NCBI GenBank assembly: GCA_002414505.1
Contig: DHZF01000043.1
Coordinates: forward strand, 1-30,846
DNA length: 30,846 bases
Reading direction: 5' to 3'
DNA from: Hyphomonas sp. UBA5111
GTDB taxonomy: Bacteria > Pseudomonadota > Alphaproteobacteria > Caulobacterales > Hyphomonadaceae
The first letter of the stretch is position 1. The number at the start of each line of letters is the position of its first letter. The position numbers and the translations under genes were made by a program. Below, piece by piece: positions 1-8,820 of this stretch. The notes under the pieces are model-generated. The model searched no databases. It was not told the origin of the DNA and was given only the letters and a program-made list of their open reading frames with translations.

Positions 1-3000
1 GAAGGCTACCGGGTGATCCTGGTGAATTCGAATCCGGCGACGATCATGACCGACCCGGAACTCGCTGATGCCACCTATATCGAGCCCATCCTGCCGGAAG
101 TGGTCGAGAAGATCATCGAGGCCGAAAAGCCGGACGCCCTGTTGCCGACCATGGGCGGCCAGACCGCGCTCAACTGTGCGCTGGACCTGCATTATGCCGG
201 CATCCTCGAAAAGCATGGCGTTGAGCTGATCGGCGCGAAGGCCGAAGCCATCGAGATGGCCGAAGACCGCAAGCTGTTCCGCGAAGCGATGGACCGGCTC
301 GGCCTCGAAAATCCCCGCGCCGCCATCATTGCGTCTCCGAAGAAGGAAGATGGCAAGTATGACCGGATCGAAGGCCTGAAGCGCGCCATGGCCGCGCTGG
401 ACGAAGTCGGCCTACCCGCCATCATTCGCCCGGCCTTCACGCTCGGCGGCACCGGCGGCGGTGTGGCGTACAATGTCGAGGAATATGAAGAGATTTGCCG
501 GTCGGGCCTTGCCGCCTCACCGATGGCCCAGATCCTTGTCGATGAAAGCCTGCTCGGCTGGAAGGAATACGAGATGGAGGTCGTCCGCGACAAGGCGGAC
601 AATTGCATCATCATCTGCTCCATCGAGAACATTGACCCGATGGGGGTCCATACCGGAGATTCCATCACGGTCGCGCCCGCGCTGACGCTGACCGACAAGG
701 AATACCAGATCATGCGGAACGCCTCGATTGCGGTACTCCGCGAAATCGGCGTCGAGACCGGTGGGTCGAATGTCCAGTTTGCCGTGAACCCGGCCGATGG
801 ACGCCTGGTCGTGATCGAGATGAACCCGCGCGTGTCGCGCTCATCGGCACTGGCCTCCAAGGCGACAGGCTTCCCGATTGCGAAGATCGCGGCAAAGCTG
901 GCGGTTGGCTACACGCTGGACGAGCTCGACAATGACATTACCGGCGTCACGCCAGCCTCGTTCGAGCCGACGATTGACTATGTGGTCACCAAGATCCCCC
1001 GCTTTGCCTTTGAGAAGTACAAGGGCGCCGATCCGGTGCTGACCACCGCAATGAAATCCGTCGGCGAGGCAATGGCGATTGGCCGCTCCTTCCAGGAAAG
1101 CCTGCAAAAGGCGCTCTGCTCACTGGAGACAGGCCTGTCCGGCCTGGACGATATCGCATTCGAGACCGAAGCCGATCTGCGCAATGCGCTGGGCGTGCCG
1201 ACACAGGACCGGTTGCGCGTTGTGGCACAAGCCCTGCGCCAGGGCCTGTCCGTGGACGAAGTTCACCAGATCACGTCCATCGACAAATGGTTCCTGCGCC
1301 AGATCGCGGAGCTGATGGAGGTCGAGGCTGAGATCCTGAAGGACGGCCTGCCGCAGGATCATGAAGGCATGCTGCGCCTGAAGATGCTCGGCTTTTCCGA
1401 TAAGCGTCTCGGCAAGCTGGTCGGCAAGAGCGAGGCCGAGATCCGCGCCCTGCGTCACGGACTGGGCGTGCGCCCCGTCTACAAGCGCATTGATACGTGT
1501 GCGGCAGAGTTCGCCGCCAAGACACCTTACCTCTATTCCACCTATGAGCAGCCGGTGTTCGGCGCCGAGGAGGCAGAGTGTGAAGCCCTGCCCTCGACAC
1601 GTAACAAGGCCATCATTCTCGGGGGCGGCCCCAACCGGATCGGACAGGGCATCGAGTTTGACTATTGCTGCTGCCATGCCGCCTTTGCGATGGAAGACAT
1701 CGGCATTGAATCCATCATGGTCAATTGCAACCCGGAAACGGTGTCCACGGACTATGATACATCGGACCGTCTCTATTTCGAGCCCCTGACCGACGAGCAT
1801 GTCCTGGAGATCATCCACAAGGAACAGTCGGCCGGCACGCTGAACGGGGTGATCGTCCAGTTCGGTGGCCAGACGCCGCTGAAGCTGGCCAACACGCTGG
1901 ACCGCGAGAACGTACCGATCCTCGGCACCAGCCCAGCCTCGATCGACCTCGCCGAAGACCGCGAGCAATTCGCGGCCCTGCTCGACGAGCTCGGCATCCA
2001 GCAGGCCCCGTCCCGCACGGCCCGCTCGGTCGAGGAAGCCGAAGTCAAGGCCAATGAGATCGGCTATCCGGTCATGCTGCGGCCCTCCTTCGTGCTGGGC
2101 GGCCGGGCCATGGAGATCGCGCGCAATGATGAAGACCTGCGCAAGTTCGCGGCCGAAGCCCTGAACGTGGCCAAGGATTCCGGCGACGCCTCACTCTTCA
2201 TCGACCGCTATCTGTCGGACGCCATCGAGGTGGACGTGGACGCCCTCTGCGACGGCGAGAATGTGCATGTCGCGGGCATCATGGAACATATCGAAGAGGC
2301 CGGCGTGCATTCGGGCGACTCCGCCTGTGCGCTGCCGCCCTACACACTGTCGCCCGCCCTTCAGGGCCGTCTCGCCGAGCAGACGATTGCGCTTGCGCGG
2401 GCGCTGAAAGTTCGCGGCCTGATCAACATCCAGTTCGCGGTCAAGGATGACGAGATCTATGTGCTGGAGGCCAATCCGCGCGCCAGCCGGACCGTGCCCT
2501 TCGTGGCCAAGGCCGTCGGGGCCCCGATTGCCGCCATCGCCGCCAAGGTCATGGCCGGTGCCAGCCTGACCGATTTCGACCTGACCCACGCCAATCCCCG
2601 CCGCGTCGCGGTGAAGGAAGCCGTCTTCCCATTCGCCCGCTTCCCGGGCGTCGATCCGCAGCTTGGCCCGGAAATGCGCTCGACCGGCGAAGTCATGGGC
2701 TGGGATGATGATTTCGGCATGGCCTTCCTGAAAAGCCAGATGGGTGTCGGAGTCCAGCTTCCGGACTCAGGAACGGTGTTCGTCTCGCTGAGAGACGGCG
2801 ACAAGAAGGCCATTGTGCCGGCCATCCGGAAACTCATCGATTTCGGATTCTCTGTCCTGGCGACCAGTGGAACCGCCGCCTTCCTCGAAGGCGAAGGCCT
2901 GAAAGTGACGCGCATCAACAAGGTTCTTGAAGGCCAGCCGCACATCGTTGACGCCATGATCAATGGCAATGTGCAATTGGTGTTCAATACGACCGAAGGC

Positions 3001-3156
3001 GCGGCTTCACTGGCAGATTCGGCCTCGATTCGCCGGACCGCCGTGAACCGGAAGATTCCGTATTTCACAACTCTTGCCTCCTCGATGGCGTCGGTTCAGG
3101 CCATCGAAAGCATGAAAGACCGGGAAATCTCGGTGCGCGCCTTGCAATCGGCCTGA
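1..3156 (+). CDS. carB: Carbamoyl-phosphate synthase large subunit, 5' partial
   Basis: Makes carbamoyl phosphate from bicarbonate, ATP and glutamine-derived ammonia for pyrimidine and arginine synthesis, as partner of CarA in the cytoplasm. The frame is open from base 1 ([20 protein letters not shown]), so the GTG at 13 is internal; about 35-40 N-terminal residues of a roughly 1,085-residue protein lie outside the window. The two homologous synthetase halves are visible. The first ATP-grasp carries [10 protein letters not shown] near base 450. The second half opens with [15 protein letters not shown] near base 1620, and its ATP-grasp carries [13 protein letters not shown] near 2085. A C-terminal MGS-like allosteric domain starts near 2770 ([10 protein letters not shown]). 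The gene ends 67 bases before greA, with which it may be cotranscribed. Identity is certain; only the start is missing. Confidence 0.98.
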   Translation, partial: EGYRVILVNSNPATIMTDPELADATYIEPILPEVVEKIIEAEKPDALLPTMGGQTALNCALDLHYAGILEKHGVELIGAKAEAIEMAEDRKLFREAMDRLGLENPRAAIIASPKKEDGKYDRIEGLKRAMAALDEVGLPAIIRPAFTLGGTGGGVAYNVEEYEEICRSGLAASPMAQILVDESLLGWKEYEMEVVRDKADNCIIICSIENIDPMGVHTGDSITVAPALTLTDKEYQIMRNASIAVLREIGVETGGSNVQFAVNPADGRLVVIEMNPRVSRSSALASKATGFPIAKIAAKLAVGYTLDELDNDITGVTPASFEPTIDYVVTKIPRFAFEKYKGADPVLTTAMKSVGEAMAIGRSFQESLQKALCSLETGLSGLDDIAFETEADLRNALGVPTQDRLRVVAQALRQGLSVDEVHQITSIDKWFLRQIAELMEVEAEILKDGLPQDHEGMLRLKMLGFSDKRLGKLVGKSEAEIRALRHGLGVRPVYKRIDTCAAEFAAKTPYLYSTYEQPVFGAEEAECEALPSTRNKAIILGGGPNRIGQGIEFDYCCCHAAFAMEDIGIESIMVNCNPETVSTDYDTSDRLYFEPLTDEHVLEIIHKEQSAGTLNGVIVQFGGQTPLKLANTLDRENVPILGTSPASIDLAEDREQFAALLDELGIQQAPSRTARSVEEAEVKANEIGYPVMLRPSFVLGGRAMEIARNDEDLRKFAAEALNVAKDSGDASLFIDRYLSDAIEVDVDALCDGENVHVAGIMEHIEEAGVHSGDSACALPPYTLSPALQGRLAEQTIALARALKVRGLINIQFAVKDDEIYVLEANPRASRTVPFVAKAVGAPIAAIAAKVMAGASLTDFDLTHANPRRVAVKEAVFPFARFPGVDPQLGPEMRSTGEVMGWDDDFGMAFLKSQMGVGVQLPDSGTVFVSLRDGDKKAIVPAIRKLIDFGFSVLATSGTAAFLEGEGLKVTRINKVLEGQPHIVDAMINGNVQLVFNTTEGAASLADSASIRRTAVNRKIPYFTTLASSMASVQAIESMKDREISVRALQSA

Positions 3157-3166
3157 TCAGCCCCAC

Positions 3167-3195
3167 TTGACGCCATTACCAATTAAGACAACGAT
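3167..3195 (+). promoter_or_regulatory. Candidate sigma-70 type promoter for greA
   Basis: TTGACG (3167-3172) is followed after 17 bases by AACGAT (3190-3195), 28 bases before the greA ATG. The -35 is close to consensus and the -10 is weak (3 of 6). It lies in the only gap between carB and greA. This is pattern matching only; read-through from carB is equally possible. Confidence 0.35.
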
Positions 3196-3223
3196 TTTGC
3201 CGCCAACAATAGAGGTGACACAG

Positions 3224-3697
3224 ATGGACCGCATTCCCATGACCGCAGAAGGCCATGCTGCGCTTCAGTCAGAACTAAAGACGCTGAAATCCGTTGAGCG
3301 CCCGAACATTATCGCGGCGATCGCGGAAGCTCGTGCGCATGGTGATCTGTCAGAAAACGCTGAATACCACGCCGCCAAGGAGAAGCAGAGCTTCATCGAA
3401 GGTCGCATCGCCGAGATCGACGACAAGCTGGCACGGGCCGACGTCATTGACGTCTCCAAGCTGGGCGGCAGCAAGGTGCGCTTTGGCGCGACCGTCACCC
3501 TGATTGATGTCGATACGGAAGAAGAAAGCACGTACAAGATCGTTGGCGAAGACGAAGCCAATGTGAAGGACGGCAAGATTTCCGTTACCTCCCCAATTGC
3601 CCGCGCAATGATCGGCAAGGAAGAAGGCGACGAAGCCGAGGTGGCGGCCCCGTCCGGGGCGCGCGCCTACGAGGTTGCCAAAGTCGAGTACCTGTAA
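3224..3697 (+). CDS. greA: Transcription elongation factor GreA
   Basis: Binds the secondary channel of RNA polymerase and stimulates cleavage of backtracked transcripts. The 157-residue product has the usual GreA length. It begins [11 protein letters not shown] and carries the coiled-coil tip motif [15 protein letters not shown] (about residues 39-53), which includes the acidic residues that coordinate the catalytic Mg2+. The C-terminal FKBP-like domain holds [15 protein letters not shown] and ends KVEYL, as in E. coli GreA. The ATG at 3224 is chosen because AGAGGTG lies 5-6 bases upstream. A longer frame from TTG at 3167 would add a tail no family member has. The stop codon abuts the next ATG with no gap, so the two genes are translationally linked. 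Confidence 0.97.
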   Translation: MDRIPMTAEGHAALQSELKTLKSVERPNIIAAIAEARAHGDLSENAEYHAAKEKQSFIEGRIAEIDDKLARADVIDVSKLGGSKVRFGATVTLIDVDTEEESTYKIVGEDEANVKDGKISVTSPIARAMIGKEEGDEAEVAAPSGARAYEVAKVEYL

Positions 3698-4777
3698 ATG
3701 GCTGAGACGGGGTCGCTCGGACCATCCGTCTGGGCGGTCTCCGACGGCCGCGCAGGCAATGCTGCTCAGGTCCGCGCGGTGCTGCAGGCACTGGGTGACA
3801 CGCGGCGATGGATCCAGATCGCTCATATTAATGGCGAAGCGCACCGCTCAGACCCCCTGGTGCTGACGCCGCGCATACCTTGGACCTGGCTTCCGGCCGA
3901 CAAATGGCCCGCCCCCCTGGCCTCGCTGCCGAAAGGCCAGCGCGCCCAATTGGAAGCACCCTGGCCGACTGTGTGGGTCGCTGCAGGCCGCCGTTCGGCC
4001 GCGCTGACCCGCAAGGTGCGGGAATTGTCCGGAGGCAAGACCCTGACCGTCCAGATTCTCGACCCGCGCATACCCGCAGACAATTTCGACCTTCTCGTCA
4101 CACCCACTCATGATGAGGTCAGTGGACCGAACGTCATCCAGACTATTGGCTCACCGTCTTATTTTGCGCCGGACCTGATTGAAGAGGCCGGACAGTCTTT
4201 CGCAGACCTTGCCGACGAGCGCAGCAAGAGCGCCATTGTCATTCTCGGCGGGAACTCCCGTGCACATACATTCACCGATGCGGCAGCCGAGCGCCTTGAA
4301 TCCCAGCTGCGCATACTGGCCGGACAGGGCTGGCGCCTGCGCATCACCACATCCCACCGCACACCTGTGCCGGTCGTTGCCCGCTTCCGTTCGATGGCGG
4401 ATGAAATCGGGGCGCGGTTCTGGGCAGGCCCGGAAGATGGCGAGAACCCGTATCTTGCCTGGCTGGTCTTTTCCGATTGCGCGATTGTCACGGAAGACAG
4501 CGCCAACATGCTGTCAGACGCCGCCTGGCACGATTTGCCGATTCATATCGCGCGCCTCGAAGGCCGTTCAAAGAAATTCGACAGCCTGCACCAGAGCCTG
4601 ATCGATCATGGCGCTGCGCGCTGGTTCGGCGGCACACTTGAAACCTGGAGCTATCCGGCCCTGCGCGAAGCGGACCGGGTCGCCGATGCGATTGTCGAGA
4701 AGCTGCTGGCCCGCTATCCGCAGCCTGACATGGGCGGCGATGACACCAAGGTCGCCCCGCCGGACTGGATGGAATGA
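3698..4777 (+). CDS. Mitochondrial fission ELM1 family protein (DUF1022)
   Basis: A 359-residue protein of the ELM1/DUF1022 family. The plant member affects mitochondrial division; the bacterial role is not established, though the fold is thought to resemble GT-B glycosyltransferases. Family marks are SDGRAGN (15-21), PTHD (136-139), GGNSRAH (184-190), TSHRTP (218-223), TEDSANML (265-272) and GRSKKF (289-294). The last two lie where nucleotide-sugar binding residues would sit in a GT-B enzyme. There is no signal peptide or clear membrane helix, so it is cytoplasmic or peripheral. The start directly follows the greA stop, which implies cotranscription. Family assignment is firm; any sugar-transfer role is inference. 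Confidence 0.88.
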   Translation: MAETGSLGPSVWAVSDGRAGNAAQVRAVLQALGDTRRWIQIAHINGEAHRSDPLVLTPRIPWTWLPADKWPAPLASLPKGQRAQLEAPWPTVWVAAGRRSAALTRKVRELSGGKTLTVQILDPRIPADNFDLLVTPTHDEVSGPNVIQTIGSPSYFAPDLIEEAGQSFADLADERSKSAIVILGGNSRAHTFTDAAAERLESQLRILAGQGWRLRITTSHRTPVPVVARFRSMADEIGARFWAGPEDGENPYLAWLVFSDCAIVTEDSANMLSDAAWHDLPIHIARLEGRSKKFDSLHQSLIDHGAARWFGGTLETWSYPALREADRVADAIVEKLLARYPQPDMGGDDTKVAPPDWME

Positions 4778-4810
4778 GCCTGATACGGCTCCCCACATGA
4801 CCAGCGCCTG

Positions 4811-5686
4811 ATGAAGCTGTTCGCGCTCACCCTTCTGACCATGCTCGCCTTTGCGGCCAATTCGGTGCTCAACCGGCTGGCGCTGGCAGGCGGCCTCATC
4901 GACCCGGCAAGCTTCGCCATCATTCGCCTGTTCAGCGGCGCACTCATCCTCGGCCTGATCGTTCTTTTGAGGTCGGCGGCCCACCCTGCCCTCCTGTCGC
5001 CAAGGCGATGGACCAGCGTAGCGGCCCTGCTCGCCTACATGCTCGGCTTTTCCTTCGCCTATCTTTCTCTCGATACGGGCGTCGGGGCGCTGATCCTGTT
5101 CGGCGGGGTACAGATTACCATGTTCGCTGGCGCCCTGGTGGCGAAGGAGCATGTCCCCGCCCTGAAATGGGTCGGCGCACTGGTCGCGGCAGGGGGGCTC
5201 GCCTGGTTCCTGTGGCCGACGCAGGATACGCGGATCGACCCGGCCGGCGCCGCGCTAATGGGCATCGCTGCGCTCGGCTGGGGCATCTATTCGCTGATGG
5301 GACGCGGCGCAAAGAACGCCACCACTGAGACAGCGGCAAATTTCGCGATAGCCGCCCCCTTCAGCCTGCTCGCCCTGTTTGCCACCACGCCACAGGTAGC
5401 GCCTCTGGGCATCCTGCTCGCCTGCCTGTCAGGCATGGTCATGTCGGGGCTCGGCTATGCGCTCTGGTACGCCATCCTGCCCCGTCTCGCCTCATCCACA
5501 GCAGCTGTCGCCCAGCTCAGTGTGCCCGTCCTCGCCGCGCTGGGCGGGATTGCGTTGCTCGACGAGGAGTTGACACTACGCTTTGTCATGGCAGCTTTGG
5601 TCGTGCTGGGAGGCATCGGCCTGTCGGTCGTCTACAAACCCAGACGGTCCAGCAGGGATCTCGCCAGAACATCGGGCGACTCCTGA
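4811..5686 (+). CDS. EamA-family (DMT superfamily) inner-membrane transporter
   Basis: A 291-residue hydrophobic protein with about ten predicted helices in two repeated five-helix halves, the DMT/EamA layout. The first half starts at MKLFALTLLTMLAFAANSVL, and the second includes the GLGYALWYAILPRL stretch (about 216-229) and a PVLAALGGIALLDEELTLR segment, both typical of EamA exporters. Substrate is unknown; relatives export amino acids or small metabolites. It lies 33 bases after the ELM1-family gene and is probably its cotranscribed neighbour, although the ribosome site is weak. Its last 55 bases overlap the 3' end of the convergent kinase gene on the other strand. Confidence 0.88.
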   Translation: MKLFALTLLTMLAFAANSVLNRLALAGGLIDPASFAIIRLFSGALILGLIVLLRSAAHPALLSPRRWTSVAALLAYMLGFSFAYLSLDTGVGALILFGGVQITMFAGALVAKEHVPALKWVGALVAAGGLAWFLWPTQDTRIDPAGAALMGIAALGWGIYSLMGRGAKNATTETAANFAIAAPFSLLALFATTPQVAPLGILLACLSGMVMSGLGYALWYAILPRLASSTAAVAQLSVPVLAALGGIALLDEELTLRFVMAALVVLGGIGLSVVYKPRRSSRDLARTSGDS

Positions 5687-6183
5687 CTCGTATCCACCTC
5701 AAGATCATACTCAGCGCCGACGTGAACACGAGAAAATTGCCATCGCGCTTGCCCAATATCCCGGTCCCCGCGCGCAACCTCCCGTGCCTCTGCAACCTCG
5801 AGCGCAGAATGAACGCCTACAAAGACCGGCTGATGGTTGTTCAGCAGGCGTCGGTATTCCTGTTGTTCTCCATCCCCCATCCAGACATCATCGACAATCA
5901 CGTCAAGTCCGGCCTCAGCCATAGCCGCCACGGACCGGCGCATGCCATCCATGAGGCGCTTTCCGAAGGGGCCCGTTTCCACGCTCACCTCGGGAGGAGT
6001 TACTCCCTCGACGGGAAGGAAGACAAAGCCGTCCACATGGTCCTTCAGCCACCCAGGCTGCATATTGAGAAAGTCATCCATCTGAACATGCAGGAATGGG
6101 CGTAACGCAGCCTCCTGAATTGCGCGAGCAAGAGAGGTCTTTCCCGCGCTCGTTGTTCCATTCAGGATGACTACGAGCGCCAT
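5632..6183 (-). CDS. Chloramphenicol phosphotransferase-like kinase (CPT family, P-loop)
   Basis: A 183-residue P-loop kinase resembling Streptomyces venezuelae chloramphenicol 3-O-phosphotransferase. It has Walker A GTTSAGKTS (9-17), an Asp at 36 (QMDDF) matching the proposed catalytic base of CPT, DVIVDDVWMG (94-103), AREVARGDRDIGQA (133-146) and AEYDLEVDT (157-165). These appear in the same order as in CPT. The family is widespread in non-producers, where the substrate is unknown, so resistance should not be assumed. The ATG at 6183 is preferred because it leaves 4 bases after the mnmA stop. An upstream ATG at 6210 would overlap mnmA by 23 bases and add residues before the beta strand. It is probably cotranscribed with mnmA. 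Confidence 0.8.
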   Translation of the reverse strand: MALVVILNGTTSAGKTSLARAIQEAALRPFLHVQMDDFLNMQPGWLKDHVDGFVFLPVEGVTPPEVSVETGPFGKRLMDGMRRSVAAMAEAGLDVIVDDVWMGDGEQQEYRRLLNNHQPVFVGVHSALEVAEAREVARGDRDIGQARWQFSRVHVGAEYDLEVDTSQESPDVLARSLLDRLGL

Positions 6184-6187
6184 GACG

Positions 6188-7372
6188 TCAGGCCGCCACG
6201 ACACGCTCATCGGCCGGGATCGGCTTCAGGATGAAGCCGCCGCCGAGAATGCGGGTGCTGCCTTCCGCGTCGTAGAGCACAGCGGCCTGGCCGCGCGCGA
6301 CGCCCTCTTCCGGATCATCGAACCAGATCACGGGCACGCCATCGCTCCAGCCCAAACGGGCCGGCACTGGGGGCCGCGTGGACCGCACACGGACGAGCAC
6401 GGGCGAGCCCGCATCAGCTGCAGCCTCCAGAGAGCCCTCGCCCAGCCAGTTCAATTCTTCCAGGAGCAAGCCGGACGTCATCAAGGCTTCGCGCGGGCCA
6501 ACAATGACCCGGCGGCTCGGCGCGTCGATCTTCACCACGTACAACGGGTCGCCCGTCGCGACACCCAGGCCGCGGCGCTGGCCGATTGTGTAGTGGATCA
6601 CGCCATTATGCTCGCCCAGCACGCGGCCATCGAGATGCACGATCTCGCCGCCGCGCCCGGCGCCCGGACGCAATTTCTCGACGACCGTCGCATAAGAGCC
6701 TTCCGGCACGAAACAGATGTCCTGGCTGTCCGGCTTGGAGGCGACCGGCAGATTGAACTGGTCGGCCAGTTCGCGCACCTGTGTCTTCGGCAAGTCGCCC
6801 AGCGGGAAGCGCAGATAGTCGAGCTGCTCTGCCGTCGTGGCGAACAGGAAATAGGACTGGTCGCGGCTGGCATCGGCCGCGCGGTGAAGCTCGGGCCCGG
6901 TGTCACCATCTGTCCGGCGGATATAGTGGCCCGTGGCAAGGCAATCCGCGCCAAGATCGCGGGCGGTCTTCAGAAGGTCCGAGAATTTGACCGTCTGGTT
7001 GCAGCGAATGCACGGGATGGGCGTCGACCCCGCCAGATAGGTATCGGCAAAGTCTTCCATCACCTGCTCGCGGAACTTGGACTCGTAATCGAGCACATAG
7101 TGCGGAATGCCGATCTGGTCGGACACATTCCGGGCATCATGGATGTCCTGCCCGGCGCAGCACGCGCCCTTCTTCTCGATGGCCGCGCCATGATCGTAGA
7201 GCTGCAACGTGATACCGATCACGTCATAGCCCTGCGCCTTCAGCATGGCGGCCACGACAGAGCTGTCGACTCCGCCCGACATGGCAGCGACGACGCGCGT
7301 TTCCGCGGGCGGTTTGGCAAATCCAAGAGAGTTCACGCGGCCATCCCAGGCCGGCGGCAATTTATAAGTCAT
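6188..7372 (-). CDS. mnmA: tRNA-specific 2-thiouridylase MnmA
   Basis: Inserts sulfur at C2 of the wobble uridine of tRNAs for Lys, Glu and Gln, using ATP and persulfide relayed from cysteine desulfurase. The 394-residue protein has the PP-loop SGGVDSS (32-38), a first catalytic Cys at 124 ([11 protein letters not shown]) and a second at 220 ([10 protein letters not shown]), both needed for sulfur transfer. TGHY (147-150) and a C-terminal beta-barrel region ([20 protein letters not shown]) also match. The family is usually 360-400 residues. The ATG at 7372 has TTGGAG just upstream, immediately after a 5-bp CCGGG/CCCGG hairpin (7385-7401) that could modulate initiation; this is untested. The CPT-like kinase follows after 4 bases. 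Confidence 0.97.
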   Translation of the reverse strand: MTYKLPPAWDGRVNSLGFAKPPAETRVVAAMSGGVDSSVVAAMLKAQGYDVIGITLQLYDHGAAIEKKGACCAGQDIHDARNVSDQIGIPHYVLDYESKFREQVMEDFADTYLAGSTPIPCIRCNQTVKFSDLLKTARDLGADCLATGHYIRRTDGDTGPELHRAADASRDQSYFLFATTAEQLDYLRFPLGDLPKTQVRELADQFNLPVASKPDSQDICFVPEGSYATVVEKLRPGAGRGGEIVHLDGRVLGEHNGVIHYTIGQRRGLGVATGDPLYVVKIDAPSRRVIVGPREALMTSGLLLEELNWLGEGSLEAAADAGSPVLVRVRSTRPPVPARLGWSDGVPVIWFDDPEEGVARGQAAVLYDAEGSTRILGGGFILKPIPADERVVAA

Positions 7373-7455
7373 GTCTCACTCCAACCGGGTTAAAGGCCCG
7401 GAGCAGTTTCAGGAATGGGGGCATATAGCGCGGGACGCGCCAAATTGCGAGGGGG

Positions 7456-8298
7456 TCAGGCTGCAGATGCTTCGGCGTTGGCCGTTCCGGCCGCGACCCA
7501 ACCGCCCCGGAAATGGCGGGCCGGCTCCAGCTTGTCGGTCAGGCCGATGACGCTTTCGCCGCCGCCGAGCAGGATCATGCCGCCTGGCATCATCTGTTTC
7601 GCGACACTGTCGATCACCTTGGTCCGGGCCGACCGGGCCATGCCAGACAGCACATTGCGGCACAGGATGACATCGAAATTGCCCAGCCCGTCCGCGCGTT
7701 CCAGCAGATTGTGCTGGCGGAAGCTGATGCGGGAGCGCAGCGCTTCCGACGCCTCCCACTGGCCGGTTTCCAGCCGGGTGAAATGCTTCACCAGACGGTG
7801 GATCGAAAGCCCCTTCTGGACCTCATAATGGCCGAAACGCGCCACACGGGCCTTCTCGGTCGCAACCTTGCAGATATCGGTCGACAGAATGTCGATCTGG
7901 GCGCCCCGCAGGCTGGCCGGCAGTTCGTCTTCCAGAAGGATGGCCAGCGAATAGGCTTCCTGGCCTGTGGCCCCGCCAGCGCACCAGACCTTGAGGCGGC
8001 CGGTGTTGGAGGCTTTCAGGCGTTTGGGCAGGATCTCTTCCACCACGCGCTTCAGCGCGTCGCGGTCCCGGAAGAACCAGGTGTCCTTCGACACCAGCGC
8101 TGCGGCCACTTCAGCGGCGAAAACGGGATTGGCGCGGGATTTCAGGCAGTGAACGAGGTCCGCCATCGTGCCAAACCCCTCGCGGCGTGCAATCGCGGCG
8201 AGCCGGGCTTCGATCAGATAGGATTTGGATTTCGGAATCGCCTGTCCGGAGCCTTTCAGCGCCAGCTCAGCCAACTCGTTGAAGACCTCTTCCTGCAT
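7456..8298 (-). CDS. cheR: CheR-family chemoreceptor glutamate methyltransferase
   Basis: SAM-dependent methyltransferase of the CheR family, which methylates glutamates on chemoreceptors for adaptation. In 280 residues it shows an N-terminal helical domain (about 1-80) ending in KDTWFFRD (71-78), and the SAM-binding motif WCAGGATGQEAYS (105-117), where the usual GCSTGEE is replaced by GGATGQE. STDI (139-142) and FDVILCRNV (208-216) follow. The length suits a CheR without the C-terminal pentapeptide-binding TPR part. ATG at 8298 has GGAG 6 bases upstream. It follows the receiver gene by 68 bases, with chpT upstream of that. No cheA, cheW, cheB or receptor gene is in view, so its target may lie elsewhere. 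Confidence 0.92.
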   Translation of the reverse strand: MQEEVFNELAELALKGSGQAIPKSKSYLIEARLAAIARREGFGTMADLVHCLKSRANPVFAAEVAAALVSKDTWFFRDRDALKRVVEEILPKRLKASNTGRLKVWCAGGATGQEAYSLAILLEDELPASLRGAQIDILSTDICKVATEKARVARFGHYEVQKGLSIHRLVKHFTRLETGQWEASEALRSRISFRQHNLLERADGLGNFDVILCRNVLSGMARSARTKVIDSVAKQMMPGGMILLGGGESVIGLTDKLEPARHFRGGWVAAGTANAEASAA

Positions 8299-8366
8299 CT
8301 AACACTCCGAATCGGACATTCTGCCCATAAACCTTACCCATAGGTCGCGGTTTATTAAGAAATGCT

Positions 8367-8732
8367 TCAGACCAGACCGACTTCCGCAAATTTGCTTTCC
8401 AGAATATCAGCGTCGAATGGCTTCATGATGAACTCGTCGGCACCCGAACTCAACGCCTCATTGATGTGTTCCGCGTCGTTTTCGATAGAACAGAACACCA
8501 CCAGCGGATGCTTGCCCTCTTCCTCACGGCGCAGGGCGCGCAGGAAATCGAGTCCGTTCATCACCGGCATGTTCCAATCAAGCAGGATGGCATCCGGCAT
8601 CTTCTGGCGACACTGGCGCATGGCCTCGGCGCCGTCACCGGCTTCCAGGACATCGAATTTCAGGTCGCGCACGATACGCGCCGCCACTTTTCGGACAACA
8701 CGGGAATCGTCGACGATCAGACAGGTTTTCAT
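8367..8732 (-). CDS. Single-domain response regulator (CheY-like receiver)
   Basis: A 121-residue stand-alone receiver domain with no output domain. The acidic pair is Asp8-Asp9 (VDDS), the phospho-acceptor is Asp52 (LLDWNMPVMNG), the switch Ser is 82 (CSIEND) and the conserved Lys is 104 (MKPF). All residues needed for phosphorylation are present. It lies between chpT and cheR, so it could be a ChpT phosphorylation target, a chemotaxis CheY, or a connector between the two; the sequence does not decide. Relatives of this chpT-receiver-cheR order exist in Caulobacter as far as I recall. The start at 8732 is set by the AGGA within the palindrome directly upstream. Confidence 0.93.
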   Translation of the reverse strand: MKTCLIVDDSRVVRKVAARIVRDLKFDVLEAGDGAEAMRQCRQKMPDAILLDWNMPVMNGLDFLRALRREEEGKHPLVVFCSIENDAEHINEALSSGADEFIMKPFDADILESKFAEVGLV

Positions 8733-8742
8733 AGGATATCCT
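8733..8742 (-). promoter_or_regulatory. Palindromic ribosome binding site of the receiver gene
   Basis: AGGATATCCT is a perfect 10-base palindrome touching the receiver gene's ATG. Its first half supplies the Shine-Dalgarno AGGA, 6 bases from the start. It has no loop and is too short to fold stably alone, so pairing between transcripts or chance is more likely than a hairpin. Confidence 0.45.
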
Positions 8743-8820
8743 GTGCGCAGCAGCTTGGCGTCGAATCTGGCCGACCCCGGTTAAGAAAGTCCTGCCAAAG
8801 TGTAAATTTCAGCCGGGCCG

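Noticed and set aside
3167..3223. Possible 19-residue N-terminal extension of GreA from TTG
   Set aside because: GreA proteins begin at the MDRIPMT equivalent, and a strong ribosome site precedes ATG at 3224.
6167..7393. 408-codon frame on the + strand opposite mnmA
   Set aside because: Antisense shadow of mnmA, whose catalytic motifs are all intact; the product has a shadow-like Arg, Ala and His rich composition.
7513..8343. 276-codon frame on the + strand opposite cheR
   Set aside because: Antisense to a complete CheR with intact motifs; no ribosome site or domain.
8299..8366. TTAA half-sites near cheR as a CtrA box
   Set aside because: Only single half-sites are present; no TTAA-N7-TTAA pair was found here or in the other gaps of the signalling cluster.
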